DNA of 64,000 bases from Proteobacteria bacterium UBA2363 (GCA_002344355.1 DDTN01000051.1:29513-93512); one strand, 5' to 3'; counted from the stretch's first letter, positions 17,124 to 28,068 are shown. Translations and numbers: made by a program. The notes: generated by a model not told the origin, from the sequence alone.

Positions 17124-18917
17124 ATGCGACCGATCGCCGCGCTGTGCCTGTCCCTGTCCCTGTTCCTGCTGGCGTCGCCGGCCGCGCACGCCGCCGAGGG
17201 CGATGCCGCGCTGCGCGACGTGATCGACGGCGAATGGGCGTTCCGCAGCGGCCAGTTCCCGCACCTGCCCGGCCCGGATGGCGCCCGCCGCGCCCCGGAC
17301 CGGCTCGGCGACGTGTCGCCGGCGGCGCAGCGCCAGCGCCTGCGCGCCTGGCGGGGATTCCGCGAGGAACTGCAGGCGATCGATCCGGCGGGGCTCTCGG
17401 CCGCCGCCCGCATCGATCGCACCATCCTGCTCGGCCAGCTCGACGGCTACATCGCCGACATCGAGCTCAAGGGCTGGCAGATGCCGATGAACAGCGACTC
17501 CAGCTTCTTCGGCAACGTCGCCATGCTGCCCGACCGCACCGCGATCGCCACGCGCGCCGACGCCGAGGCCTGGCTGTCGCTGCTCGCCGACATCCCGCGC
17601 CACTTCGACCAGCAGATCGCCAACCTGCGCGCCGGCCTCGACGAAGGGCGCACGGTGCCGAAGGTGGTGATGGCCGGGCGCGACGCCGCCGCGGCCAGCC
17701 ATGCCGATGTCCCGCGCGCGCAGGACAGCGTGTTCTGGGGACCGCTGGCGCGCCTGCCGGAGAGCTGGCCCGCGGACCAGCGCGAGGCCCTGCAGGCGCG
17801 CGCGCGCGAGCTGATCATGGACGGCGTGGTGCCGGCCTATGCCCGGGTCGCCGCGTTCCTGCGCGACACCTACATCCCCGGCGCCCGCGAGACCATCGCC
17901 GCCCACGACCTGCCCGACGGCGAGGCCTGGTACCGCGCGCAGATCCGCGAATACACCACCCTCGACCTGGCGCCCGAGGCGATCCACGCGATCGGCCAGC
18001 GCGAGGTCGCGCGGATCCGCGCCGAGATGCAGGCGATCGTCGACGGGCTCGATTTCGACGGCGACCTCGGCGACTTCATCGCCCACCTGCGCAGCGACCC
18101 GCGCTTCTACGCGACCAGCGCCGACGAACTGCTGATGCACGCGCGCGACATCGCCAAGCGCGTCGACGCCGAACTGCCGCGCTATTTCGGACTGCTGCCG
18201 CGCCGCCCGTACGGCGTCGCGCCGGTGCCGGCGGCGATCGCGCCGTTCTACACCGCCGGACGCTACGCCGGTGCGCCGCCGGGCAGCAGCGAGCCAGGCT
18301 GGTACTGGGTCAACACCCACAACCTGCCGGCTCGGCCGCTGTACAACCTGCCGGCGCTGACCCTGCACGAGGCGGTGCCCGGCCACCACCTGCAGGCGGC
18401 GCTGGCCGAGGAGCAGGGCGAGCAGGCGCTGTTCCGGCGCACCAGCTACATCTCGGCGTTCGGCGAGGGCTGGGCGCTGTACGCCGAATACCTGGGCAAG
18501 GAGATGGGCATCTACCGCACCCCGTACGAGGACTTCGGCCGCCTCACCTACGAGATGTGGCGCGCGGCGCGCCTGGTGGTCGACACCGGCATGCACGCGA
18601 TGGGCTGGAGCCGCCAGCAGGCGCTCGACTTCATGGCCGGCCATACCGCGCTCTCCGAGCACGAGGTGACCACCGAGATCGACCGCTACATCTCCTGGCC
18701 CGGCCAGGCGCTGTCCTACAAGCTGGGCGAGATCCGCATCCGCGAGCAGCGCGCCCGCGCCGAGCGCGAACTCGGCGAGGCCTTCGACCTGCGCGCCTTC
18801 CACGACACCATCCTGGCGCTGGGCTCGGTACCGCTGTCGGTGCTCGACGCGCACCTGGACGCCTGGCTCGCGGCCCGGCACCCGGCCGACGGCGCGGACC
18901 GCGCGGCCGCGCCCTGA
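17124..18917 (+). CDS. DUF885 family metallopeptidase-like protein
   Basis: A 597-residue exported protein (signal peptide residues 1-23, ending AHAAE). DUF885 members resemble zinc carboxypeptidases. The zinc signature LHEAVPGHHLQ (His415, Glu416, His421) and the downstream FGEGWALYAE are present. The central part is mostly helical. It is divergent from the Tricorn-like protease across 169 bp, supporting a shared function in peptide breakdown in the periplasm. Substrate is unknown. The start MRPIAALCLS gives a proper signal peptide; earlier ATGs add low-complexity sequence. Confidence 0.88.
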   Translation: MRPIAALCLSLSLFLLASPAAHAAEGDAALRDVIDGEWAFRSGQFPHLPGPDGARRAPDRLGDVSPAAQRQRLRAWRGFREELQAIDPAGLSAAARIDRTILLGQLDGYIADIELKGWQMPMNSDSSFFGNVAMLPDRTAIATRADAEAWLSLLADIPRHFDQQIANLRAGLDEGRTVPKVVMAGRDAAAASHADVPRAQDSVFWGPLARLPESWPADQREALQARARELIMDGVVPAYARVAAFLRDTYIPGARETIAAHDLPDGEAWYRAQIREYTTLDLAPEAIHAIGQREVARIRAEMQAIVDGLDFDGDLGDFIAHLRSDPRFYATSADELLMHARDIAKRVDAELPRYFGLLPRRPYGVAPVPAAIAPFYTAGRYAGAPPGSSEPGWYWVNTHNLPARPLYNLPALTLHEAVPGHHLQAALAEEQGEQALFRRTSYISAFGEGWALYAEYLGKEMGIYRTPYEDFGRLTYEMWRAARLVVDTGMHAMGWSRQQALDFMAGHTALSEHEVTTEIDRYISWPGQALSYKLGEIRIREQRARAERELGEAFDLRAFHDTILALGSVPLSVLDAHLDAWLAARHPADGADRAAAP

Positions 18918-19000
18918 GCGGCCGGCGCAGGGGCGTTGTCCGGCGACCGCCACCGGACTAGCATCGCCGACGGGGGATCACGGACGGGAGGGCTGCGGCC

Positions 19001-19402
19001 ATGTTCGATCTTTCGCAGGTTAACCACCTGGCGGTGCTGGCCGCCGCGGTGTCGGCCTTCGTGCTGGGCGGGCTGTGGTACGCGCCGCCCCTGCTCGGCA
19101 AGATCTGGATGCGCGAGGCCGGCATCGACCTGGCCAAGGCCGGCCATCCGGCCAGGGTGTTCGGCGGCGCCTTCGTGCTGGCCCTGGTCGCCAGCTATGC
19201 CATGGCCCTGCTGCTCGGTCCCGCCCCGGCGCTGCGCCCGGCCCTGCACCTGGGCCTGGTGGTCGGCCTGTTCCTGGTCGCGACCAGCTTCGGCATCAAC
19301 TACCTGTTCGCGCAGCGCAGCCTGGTCCTGTGGCTGATCGACGCCGGCTACCACGTCGGCCAGTTCGTGCTGATCGCGCTGATCCTGGGGCTCTGGCACT
19401 GA
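19001..19402 (+). CDS. DUF1761 family membrane protein
   Basis: A 133-residue inner-membrane protein with four hydrophobic spans. Family-typical elements are the N-terminal NHLAVLAAAVSAFVLGGLWY, with the conserved LWY, and GINYLFAQRSLVLWLIDAGYH near the C-terminus. DUF1761 has no known function. GGAGG lies about 11 nt before the start. The gene is convergent with a histidine-kinase gene, with an imperfect hairpin in the 57-bp gap. Confidence 0.85.
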   Translation: MFDLSQVNHLAVLAAAVSAFVLGGLWYAPPLLGKIWMREAGIDLAKAGHPARVFGGAFVLALVASYAMALLLGPAPALRPALHLGLVVGLFLVATSFGINYLFAQRSLVLWLIDAGYHVGQFVLIALILGLWH

Positions 19403-19409
19403 GCGCCGC

Positions 19410-19438
19410 GCGCCCGGCCCGGGCCGGGCCGCGGGCGC
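19410..19438. terminator. GC hairpin between convergent genes
   Basis: An 11-nt left arm (19410-19420) pairs with 19426-19438, with a 2-nt bulge, in the gap between the DUF1761 gene and the histidine kinase. It could serve both directions. No T-run. Confidence 0.3.
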
Positions 19439-19459
19439 CGGAACGGCCGGACGCGAGGG

Positions 19460-20788
19460 TCAGGCGGCGGGGTCGCGACCGGGTGACCCGGCGACCGTGA
19501 CGGCCGGCGCCAGGGCCAGCCGGGTGCGCACCACGCCGGACTCGAGCGTCTCGATCGCCAGGCCGATGCCGTGGCGGCGGCACAGGCGGGCGACGATCGC
19601 CAGGCCGAAGCCCTGGCCCGGGCTGCCGGGCCGGCGCACGCCGGCCTGGCCGGGTGCGCCGACCGCTTCGTCCAGCGGCCAGCCCGGGTTGTCGATGCGC
19701 AGGTGGCCGTCGTCGAGGTCGATGCGGACCTCGCCGGCCGGCGTGTGCGCCAGCGCATTGCCGACCAGGTTGCCGAGCAGGATGGCCAGCACGTCGCCGG
19801 GCAGGCGGGCGCGGGCGTCGGCACCGACCTCGATGCGCACCGTCACCGGCCGCTCGCCGGCCAGCGGCGCCTGGTCGACCACGGCGCGCTCCAGCATCGG
19901 CAGCAGCGCGACCGGCGCCGCCGGCGCCGGATCGACCGGCAGCTCGCGGGCCAGCGCCAGCAGGCTGGCCACGGTGCCCTCGAGCTGCGCCGCCGACCGC
20001 CGCAGGTCGTCGAGCCGACGGCGCGCCGCATCGTCCAGGCCGGGCTGTGCCGACAGCCGCTCGGCGGCGCTGCGGATCACCGCCAGCGGCGTGCGCAGCT
20101 CGTGGCTGGCATCGCGGGTGAAGGCGCGCTCGCGCTCGACGAAGCGCTGCAGCCGCCCGAGCAGGCCGTCCAGGCCGCGCGCCAGCACGCCGACCTCGTC
20201 GTCCGGCCAGTGGCCACCGAGGCGCTCGGGCAGGGCATCGGGCGACAAGGCCGCCACCTGGTCGGCCAGGCGGACCAGGGGTGCGCTGGTCCGGCGCGCC
20301 AGCAGCCAGCCCAGGGCCAGCGCCAGCACCACGGCCGATCCGCCGACCCCGCCCAGCAGGCGCAGCAGCTTGCCGCGCATCGGCCGCACGGCGAGCTGGC
20401 CGCTGACCTCGGCGACCAGCCAGCCGGCCGGCCGGCCGTCCGCCTGCAGGGCCATCAGGTGGTAGTGGCGGCCCTCTCCGCCGCGGAACTCGGTGCGCCA
20501 GGGTTCGGCCTGCCAGGCGCCGGCCAGGTCGGCCGGGAATCCGGACGGGTCGTCGTGACGCGCGATGAACGGCACCCGCGGCGCCGGCCACGCGCCGCGC
20601 CGCGCGTGTTCGGCCTGCAGCCAGCGCGCCTCGTCCTCGATCAGGCCGGCCAGCATCGCGTCCTCGACCGCGTACACCAGGACCGCCGCGAAGAAGCCGA
20701 ACGCCAGGGCCAGCAGCACGGTGAAGCCGGTGAACGCCAGCAGGATGCGACGGCGCAGGCGGCGCCGGGGGCGGGCCGGCTCAGGCAT
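19460..20788 (-). CDS. Two-component sensor histidine kinase
   Basis: A 442-residue inner-membrane kinase: span 1 at about residues 15-42, a periplasmic sensor region of about 100 residues, span 2 at about 145-165, a HAMP-like linker, then the HisKA domain with the phospho-acceptor His229 in DASHELRTPL. The HATPase part has NLVGNALAHTPAG (N box) and GQGFGLAIVARL (G2 box). Its start overlaps the response-regulator stop by 8 bp, so it is translated with its partner. The operon begins with an exported DJ-1-like protein. The signal sensed is unknown. No atypical kinase residues were seen. Confidence 0.92.
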   Translation of the reverse strand: MPEPARPRRRLRRRILLAFTGFTVLLALAFGFFAAVLVYAVEDAMLAGLIEDEARWLQAEHARRGAWPAPRVPFIARHDDPSGFPADLAGAWQAEPWRTEFRGGEGRHYHLMALQADGRPAGWLVAEVSGQLAVRPMRGKLLRLLGGVGGSAVVLALALGWLLARRTSAPLVRLADQVAALSPDALPERLGGHWPDDEVGVLARGLDGLLGRLQRFVERERAFTRDASHELRTPLAVIRSAAERLSAQPGLDDAARRRLDDLRRSAAQLEGTVASLLALARELPVDPAPAAPVALLPMLERAVVDQAPLAGERPVTVRIEVGADARARLPGDVLAILLGNLVGNALAHTPAGEVRIDLDDGHLRIDNPGWPLDEAVGAPGQAGVRRPGSPGQGFGLAIVARLCRRHGIGLAIETLESGVVRTRLALAPAVTVAGSPGRDPAA

Positions 20789-21563
20789 CGCCGTCCAGCC
20801 GGAAGCCGACGCCCTGCACGGTCAGCAGCATCGGCCGCTCGAACGGCCGGTCCAGCACCCGCCGGAGCAGGTACAGGTGGGAGCGCAGCGGATCGGACGG
20901 CGGCGCCTCCTCGCCCCACAGCCGCTGCACCAGTTCCGAACGGGTCAGCGCCCGCGGCCAGGCCTCGGCCAGGGCCAGCAGCAGGCGGTACGGCAGGGCG
21001 GTCAGCGCCAGCGGCCGGCCGTGCCGGCTGGCCAGGCCGGTGCGCCGGTCGATGCGCAGCGAGCCGACCACCAGGGCGTGCGGTTCGCCGACCCGGTGCC
21101 GGCGCGACAGCGCCAGGCAGCGCGCCAGCAGCTCGTCGCCGGCGAACGGCTTGACCAGGTAGTCGTCGGCGCCGGCATCGAAGCCGGCCAGCTTGTCGGC
21201 CAGGGTGTCGCGGGCGGTCAGCATCAGCACCGGCACGTGGCGGTCGCACTGCGCGCGCAACTGCGCGCACAGCGCCAGGCCGTCCAGCCCGGGCAGGCCG
21301 AGGTCCAGCACCAGCACGTCGGGCGGGCTGGCCAGGGCCAGGCGCAGCCCGGTGCGCCCGTCGGCCGCGAAATCGGCGCGGTGGCCGTGGCGTTCGAACA
21401 GCTCGGCGACGCCGCGCCGCAGGGGCAGGCTGTCCTCGACGACCAGCACGCTCAACCCGGACGCGTCCGGGGCGCGCGCCGCGGCGCGGTCGCGAGCCTC
21501 GGCGGCCGCCGCGGCGCCCTGCGTGGACTTCCGGTTCGAGGGGTCGGGCGGCACGGCGTTCAC
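20781..21563 (-). CDS. OmpR-type response regulator
   Basis: A 260-residue regulator. The receiver domain starts at about residue 36 (SVLVVEDSLPLRRG) with phospho-acceptor Asp87 in VLDLGLPG, conserved Thr117 and Lys138 in YLVKPF. The C-terminal winged helix covers about 163-256 (PLALTALPYRLLLALAE, VQGVGFRLDG). The start is read as GTG at 21563, where GTGA overlaps the stop of the upstream DJ-1-like gene by 4 bp, an arrangement that implies translational coupling. The first 35 residues form an Ala/Arg-rich extension not usual in the family, so an internal start cannot be excluded. Partner kinase gene follows with an 8-bp overlap. Confidence 0.88.
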   Translation of the reverse strand: MNAVPPDPSNRKSTQGAAAAAEARDRAAARAPDASGLSVLVVEDSLPLRRGVAELFERHGHRADFAADGRTGLRLALASPPDVLVLDLGLPGLDGLALCAQLRAQCDRHVPVLMLTARDTLADKLAGFDAGADDYLVKPFAGDELLARCLALSRRHRVGEPHALVVGSLRIDRRTGLASRHGRPLALTALPYRLLLALAEAWPRALTRSELVQRLWGEEAPPSDPLRSHLYLLRRVLDRPFERPMLLTVQGVGFRLDGDA

Positions 21564-22681
21564 TCGTCGAGGCGGGCCTTCAGCTCGGCAGCTTCGCGCA
21601 GGTCGGGGTGGGCCGCCAGCACTGCGTCCAGCAGGGTCCGGGCGCGGCCGGTCTCGCCCAGCCGCCAGTGCGCCTCGGCGATGCCGACGTCCAGGCGCGG
21701 CTCGTCCATGTGCGGGCGCGCCAGCTCCATGATCGCCCGGGCCCGCGCCACGTCGGCATCGGCCTGCGCGGCCTGCAGCTGGTAGTAGCCGAGCAGGCCG
21801 ATCAGCTCGGCATGGTGGCCGGCCGGGTCGGCGGCGAGTTCGGCGCGCGCGGCCTCGGCCTCGCCGGCCAGCAGACGCTGCACCAGGGCCATCGCCCGCT
21901 CCTCGCGCCACGGCGTGCGCGGCGCCGGCTCGCGGCCCAGCGCGCGCACCACCGCCTCGGCCAGGGCCGGGGTCGAATAGGGGTTCTGGCCGGTGACCAG
22001 GCGGTCGTCGACCACCACCTTGGGCATCATCAGCGGCGCCTCCTGCCAGCGCGCGCCGCGTTCGCGCAGGGCGTCCTCCAGCAGCCAGGGGAACTGCGGC
22101 GCCCAGCGCTTGCCGAACACCGCCTCCTCCTCGTTGCTGAAGCCGGTCAGGGCACGGCCGGCGACCAGCAGGCTGCCGTCGGCCAGGCGCACCTCGGCCA
22201 GGGCCGCCGGGCCGTGGCAGACCGCCGCGACCACGCCGCCGGCATCGTGCACGGCGCCGATCAGCCGGGCCAGCGCGGCGTCGCGCGGCAGGTCGAACAT
22301 CGCGCCCTTGCCGCCGACCACGTAGACGGCGTCGTAGTCGGCGGCGACCAGGTCGGCGGTCGCCCGGGTCCCGGCCAGCGCCGCCGCCGCCTCCGGCAGC
22401 GCCAGCAGGCGGGCGTTCCAGGGCGCCTCCGGATCGAAGCGGTCGGCCTCCACTGGCCCGCCGGCCGGACTGGCCAGGGTCACCTGCAGACCGTTGTCGC
22501 GGAAGATCAGCCAGGCCTGGGCCAGCTCGTCCATCTCGAAGCCGGGCCGGCTGCGGCCGCCGTCGCGGCCCTCGCTGCTGACCACCACCAGCACGTGGGG
22601 CGGATCGGCGGCCGCGGCCGGCGCGGCTGCCGGCAGCAGCGTCGTGGCGAGCAGGGACAGGGCGAACAGGGTGCGTTTCAT
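21560..22681 (-). CDS. Exported DJ-1/PfpI-domain protein with TPR-like tail
   Basis: A 373-residue protein. Signal peptide at residues 1-25 (ending AAAA), then a DJ-1/PfpI domain resembling Hsp31 or YhbO glyoxalase-like proteins: Glu50 in RPGFEMDE and the nucleophile-elbow Cys155-His156 in VAAVCHGPAAL. The C-terminal 110 residues are helical with TPR-like pairs (AEAHWRLGETGRARTLLDAV). This combination and export signal are unusual for DJ-1 proteins, which are mostly cytosolic. It is the first gene of an operon with a response regulator and histidine kinase, so it may help in sensing or repairing carbonyl damage in the periplasm. That role is inference. Confidence 0.82.
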   Translation of the reverse strand: MKRTLFALSLLATTLLPAAAPAAAADPPHVLVVVSSEGRDGGRSRPGFEMDELAQAWLIFRDNGLQVTLASPAGGPVEADRFDPEAPWNARLLALPEAAAALAGTRATADLVAADYDAVYVVGGKGAMFDLPRDAALARLIGAVHDAGGVVAAVCHGPAALAEVRLADGSLLVAGRALTGFSNEEEAVFGKRWAPQFPWLLEDALRERGARWQEAPLMMPKVVVDDRLVTGQNPYSTPALAEAVVRALGREPAPRTPWREERAMALVQRLLAGEAEAARAELAADPAGHHAELIGLLGYYQLQAAQADADVARARAIMELARPHMDEPRLDVGIAEAHWRLGETGRARTLLDAVLAAHPDLREAAELKARLDE

Positions 22682-22853
22682 GGCGGGGTTCCATGGCAGG
22701 ACGGGGGGCCAGCCTGCGCGCGGGCCGTGAAGCCAGGTTCAAACGCCCGCACCGGACGACGGCCGCGCTTCACCCCGCCGCCCGGAACCGCGACAATGGC
22801 AGGCCCAGCGCCCGGCCGAACGCGGCCGGCGCGGCCACCTGCCTGGAGCCCGC

Positions 22854-24182
<1,329 letters not shown>

Positions 24183-24190
24183 GCCCCCCG

Positions 24191-24235
24191 CCCCGCCGAC
24201 CGGCGGGGCTGGCAGGCTGTCGAAAAACAGCCTGC
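24191..24235 (+). terminator. Two hairpins after icd
   Basis: A 7-bp stem (24191-24197 with 24202-24208) is followed by a 9-bp stem GCAGGCTGT/ACAGCCTGC (24212-24220 with 24227-24235) whose loop is A-rich. They lie just after the icd stop and before the repeat. They may terminate or attenuate icd transcription ahead of aceK. Confidence 0.4.
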
Positions 24236-24238
24236 TGG

Positions 24239-24366
24239 CGGCGGCCATGGATGGCCGCTCGGCGAAGCAAGTGCGTATGCAGTTGGTTCGACGGGATCGC
24301 GTCCGGACCTGCGCCGGACGGGAGACTTGAAAAACGACCAGGATGGTCGTTTTTCAACACGCGGCT
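24239..24366. repeat. Dispersed 128-bp hairpin repeat, copy 2
   Basis: Copy 2 of the element at 1851-1978 (11 mismatches over 128 aligned bases, no gaps). Here the third hairpin is perfect over 13 bp (24327-24339 with 24345-24357). Its A-run in the left arm and T-run in the right arm give a bidirectional-terminator shape. The element lies between icd and aceK. Upstream TGTCGAAAAAC (24219-24229) roughly mirrors the right-end GTTTTTC, so the true element may begin near 24211. Confidence 0.85.
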
Positions 24367-24426
24367 GGACCGCCGCTTCCCGGCGCCGCGCGGCGCCGGG
24401 TACCGGCCCGATACCATCGGCAGGCC

Positions 24427-26193
24427 ATGCCCGCCCTGCCGCCCTCCTCCGCGTCGCCCGTCCACCTGGCCCAGGTCGAGGCGGCGGCCGGCCTGGTGAT
24501 CGACGGCTTCGCCGACTACGACGGCCGCTTCGGCGACCTCACGCGGCGCGCCGCCCGCCACTTCGCGCGGCGCGACTGGCAAGGCGCCCGGCGCGACGCG
24601 GTGGAACGCATCGAGCTGTACGACGTGCTGGTGCGCGAGACCCTGGCCCGCCTGGACCGCCGCCTCGACGACCGCCTGCGCGCGCGCGGCCTGTGGCGGG
24701 CGGTGCGCAGCCTGGTCGCGCGGCGCAGCGCAGCCATGGCCGATCGCGCGCTGCTGCATACCTTCCACAACTCGCTGGTACGCCGCAGCCTGGGCAGTCG
24801 CGGCGTCGACGCCTCGCTGGCCTTCCTGGCCGGCGCCGATGCCGCCGGCCCGGTGCCGCGGCCCGACCTGCTGCACCTGGACGGCGGGCCCGATGCCGCC
24901 GGGCTGTTCGACCGGCTGCTCGACGCGCTGGCGCCGGCAGTGCCCTGGCAGGATCGTGGCCGCTGCCTGCGTGCCGCCGCCGACCTCCTGCCCGCGCGCC
25001 TGGCGGGCTGGGGCGGCGATGCGCCGGTCGGCGCGCAGTTCCTGGCCACGCCGCTGTACCGCGACCGTCGCGCCTACCTGGTCGGCCGCTTGTGGGGCAC
25101 GCGCCACGCCGGCCCGGTGGTGCTGGCCCTGGCCAACGAACCGGCGGGTATGCGCCTGGACGCGCTGCTCACCGCGCTGCCCGACATCGCCACTCTGTTC
25201 GGCGCCACCCGCAGCTACTTCCAGGCCGACCTGGCACCGGTCGCCGGCGCGGTGCGCTTCCTCGCCGAGCTGATGCCCGGCAAGCCGGTGGACGAGCTCT
25301 ACACCGTGCTGGGCCGCGCCCGCCAGGGCAAGACCGAACGCTGGCGGGCGCTGGACGCCTGGCTGCGGCGCTGCCCGCAGGCGCGTTTCCGGCATGCCGA
25401 GGGCGAGCGCGGCATGGTCATGGCGGTGTTCGTGGCCGGCGACTATCCGCTGGTGGTCAAGGTCATCCGCGACCGTTTCGCGCCGCCCAAGGACAGCACC
25501 CCCGAGCAGGTGCGCGCCCGTTACCGCATGGTCCTGCACCACGAGCGCGCCGGCCGCCTGCTCGACGCCCAGGTGTTCCGCGACCTGCGCCTGCCGCTGG
25601 CGCGCTTCGAGCCGGCCCTGCGCGACGAACTGCTGCAGCAGTGCGCGGCGGTGGCCCGGGTCGATGGCGAGGACCTGGTGCTGTCGCACTGCTACCTGCA
25701 GCGCCGCCTGCGGCCGCTCGACCGCCTGCTGCGCGAGGCGCCGCCGGCGCAGGCGCGCGCCGCCCTGCTCGACTGGGGCCAGGCGGTCACCGACCTGGCG
25801 CGCGCCGGCCTGTTCCCCGGCGACCTGCTGACCAAGAACTTCGGGGTGACCGCCGGCGGCCGGGTGGTGTTCTACGACTACGACGAGCTGTGTCCGCTGG
25901 CGCAGTGCCGGTTCCGGGCCATGCCGGCCGCCCGCCACGACGACGAGGACCTGCACGACGGTCCGTGGTTCCACGTCGGCCCTGACGACGTGTTTCCCGA
26001 ACAGTTCCCGACCTTCCTCGGCGTGCCGGCGCCGCTGCGCGACGCCTTGGCGGCCCGTCACGGCCACCTGTTCGACCCGGCCTGGTGGCGGGCGCAACAG
26101 GCCGCCCAGGCGGCCGGCGACAGCGACGGGGTGGCGCCCTATCCGGAGGCCTGCCGCCTGCCCGCCGCCGTGGCCGCGACAACGGTCGGCTAA
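24427..26193 (+). CDS. aceK: Isocitrate dehydrogenase kinase/phosphatase
   Basis: A 588-residue bifunctional enzyme that phosphorylates and dephosphorylates IDH to divide carbon between the TCA cycle and the glyoxylate shunt. Recognisable stretches are the nucleotide-binding region VMAVFVAGDYPLVVKVIRDRF, APPKDST, LSHCYLQRRLRPLDRLL, GDLLTKNFGVT, VVFYDYDELCPL and the C-terminal PEQFPTFLG. The start MPALPPSSAS at 24427 is chosen; the upstream in-frame ATG at 24343 lies inside the repeat. In E. coli aceK is in aceBAK. Here it follows its substrate gene icd at 244 bp, and no aceB or aceA is in the window. Confidence 0.95.
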   Translation: MPALPPSSASPVHLAQVEAAAGLVIDGFADYDGRFGDLTRRAARHFARRDWQGARRDAVERIELYDVLVRETLARLDRRLDDRLRARGLWRAVRSLVARRSAAMADRALLHTFHNSLVRRSLGSRGVDASLAFLAGADAAGPVPRPDLLHLDGGPDAAGLFDRLLDALAPAVPWQDRGRCLRAAADLLPARLAGWGGDAPVGAQFLATPLYRDRRAYLVGRLWGTRHAGPVVLALANEPAGMRLDALLTALPDIATLFGATRSYFQADLAPVAGAVRFLAELMPGKPVDELYTVLGRARQGKTERWRALDAWLRRCPQARFRHAEGERGMVMAVFVAGDYPLVVKVIRDRFAPPKDSTPEQVRARYRMVLHHERAGRLLDAQVFRDLRLPLARFEPALRDELLQQCAAVARVDGEDLVLSHCYLQRRLRPLDRLLREAPPAQARAALLDWGQAVTDLARAGLFPGDLLTKNFGVTAGGRVVFYDYDELCPLAQCRFRAMPAARHDDEDLHDGPWFHVGPDDVFPEQFPTFLGVPAPLRDALAARHGHLFDPAWWRAQQAAQAAGDSDGVAPYPEACRLPAAVAATTVG

Positions 26194-26247
26194 CACCGCT
26201 GTGCTAGCCTCATCGACCGGTTTCCACCCCCCTGCGAGGCACTGGCC

Positions 26248-27207
<960 letters not shown>

Positions 27208-27208
27208 C

Positions 27209-27388
27209 GTGGCGATCACCGACGTCATCCGCGGACTGGCGGCCGTGTTCCTGCTGGTCGCGGGTGGTGGCCTGGTGTTCGCGCTGATTTCCCTGCACCG
27301 GCTGTCGCACGCCGCTCGACGCCAGGCCGAGGCGATCGAGCGGATCGCCGGCGCCCTTGCGCGGCCAGCGCCGGAAGGTCGCGACTGA
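27209..27388 (+). CDS. Small single-span membrane protein
   Basis: A 59-residue reading frame starting with GTG one base after the methyltransferase stop. It has one hydrophobic span (about residues 11-31, AAVFLLVAGGGLVFALISL) and a basic helical tail (RLSHAARRQAEAIERIAGA). Its stop codon TGA overlaps the probable CTG start of the next gene. I do not recognise a family. Coding is supported by tight packing between two genes and by the membrane-span-plus-basic-tail layout. It could also be an upstream coupling frame without its own function. Confidence 0.5.
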   Translation: MAITDVIRGLAAVFLLVAGGGLVFALISLHRLSHAARRQAEAIERIAGALARPAPEGRD

Positions 27389-27969
27389 TCGTCCTGCTCA
27401 ACAAGCCGTACGGCGTCCTGTGCCAGTTCACCGCACAGGACGCCCGGCCCTGCCTGGCCGACTTCGTTCCCTTGCCCGGCATCTACCCGGCCGGCCGGCT
27501 CGACCACGACTCCGAGGGTCTGCTGGTGCTGACCGACGACGCCGGGGTCGCGCACCGGCTGACCGACCCCCGGCACGGCAAGGCCAAGACCTACCTGGTC
27601 CAGGTCGAGGGCGAGCCCGAACCCGGCCAGCTCGCGCAACTGGCGGCAGGCGTCGACCTGGCCGATGGCCCGACCCGCCCGGCGCAGGTGCGCGCCCTGC
27701 CGGGCCCGCCGGCCTGGCTGTGGCCGCGCGATCCGCCGGTGCGCTTCCGCAAGACCGTGCCCACGTCCTGGCTGGAACTCACCCTGCGCGAGGGCCGCAA
27801 CCGCCAGGTGCGGCGCATGACCGCGGCGGTCGGCCTGCCGACCCTGCGCCTGGTGCGCACCGCGGTCGAGCGCTGGCAACTGGGCGACCTGGCGCCAGGA
27901 CACTACCGGATCGCCGACCCGGCGCCACCGGCGCGGCGCCTGGGGCGTGGCCGAGCGGCACCCGCCTGA
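27385..27969 (+). CDS. rluE: RluE-like 23S rRNA pseudouridine synthase
   Basis: About 194 residues of the RsuA/RluE family, which isomerises uridine in 23S rRNA. Visible are VLLNKPYGVL.QFT, the catalytic loop GRLDHDSEGLL(V)LT, KAKTYLVQVEG, PAWLWPRDPPVRFRK and GRNRQVRRMTAAVG. No ATG, GTG or TTG is available upstream in frame before the homology starts. The best start is CTG at 27385 (LIVLLNKPY), which has an AAGG-like site 6-9 nt upstream and overlaps the previous stop as CTGA. No S4 domain is present, as expected for RluE. Confidence 0.85.
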   Translation: MIVLLNKPYGVLCQFTAQDARPCLADFVPLPGIYPAGRLDHDSEGLLVLTDDAGVAHRLTDPRHGKAKTYLVQVEGEPEPGQLAQLAAGVDLADGPTRPAQVRALPGPPAWLWPRDPPVRFRKTVPTSWLELTLREGRNRQVRRMTAAVGLPTLRLVRTAVERWQLGDLAPGHYRIADPAPPARRLGRGRAAPA

Positions 27970-28068
27970 CGAGAGGGCCGCGACCCCGGCAGGTGCCGGC
28001 TGGCGGTCGTCCTGCACGGCGCCGCGCTGCGACGGGTCGGCAGGACCCGGCCAGGCCGGCGCCAGGGC

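Noticed and set aside
12900..18953. A single 2017-residue minus-strand protein covering the creatininase and Tricorn-like genes
   Set aside because: Only its last 245 residues match a family (creatininase). The rest is a shadow of the Tricorn-like and DUF885 genes in other frames.
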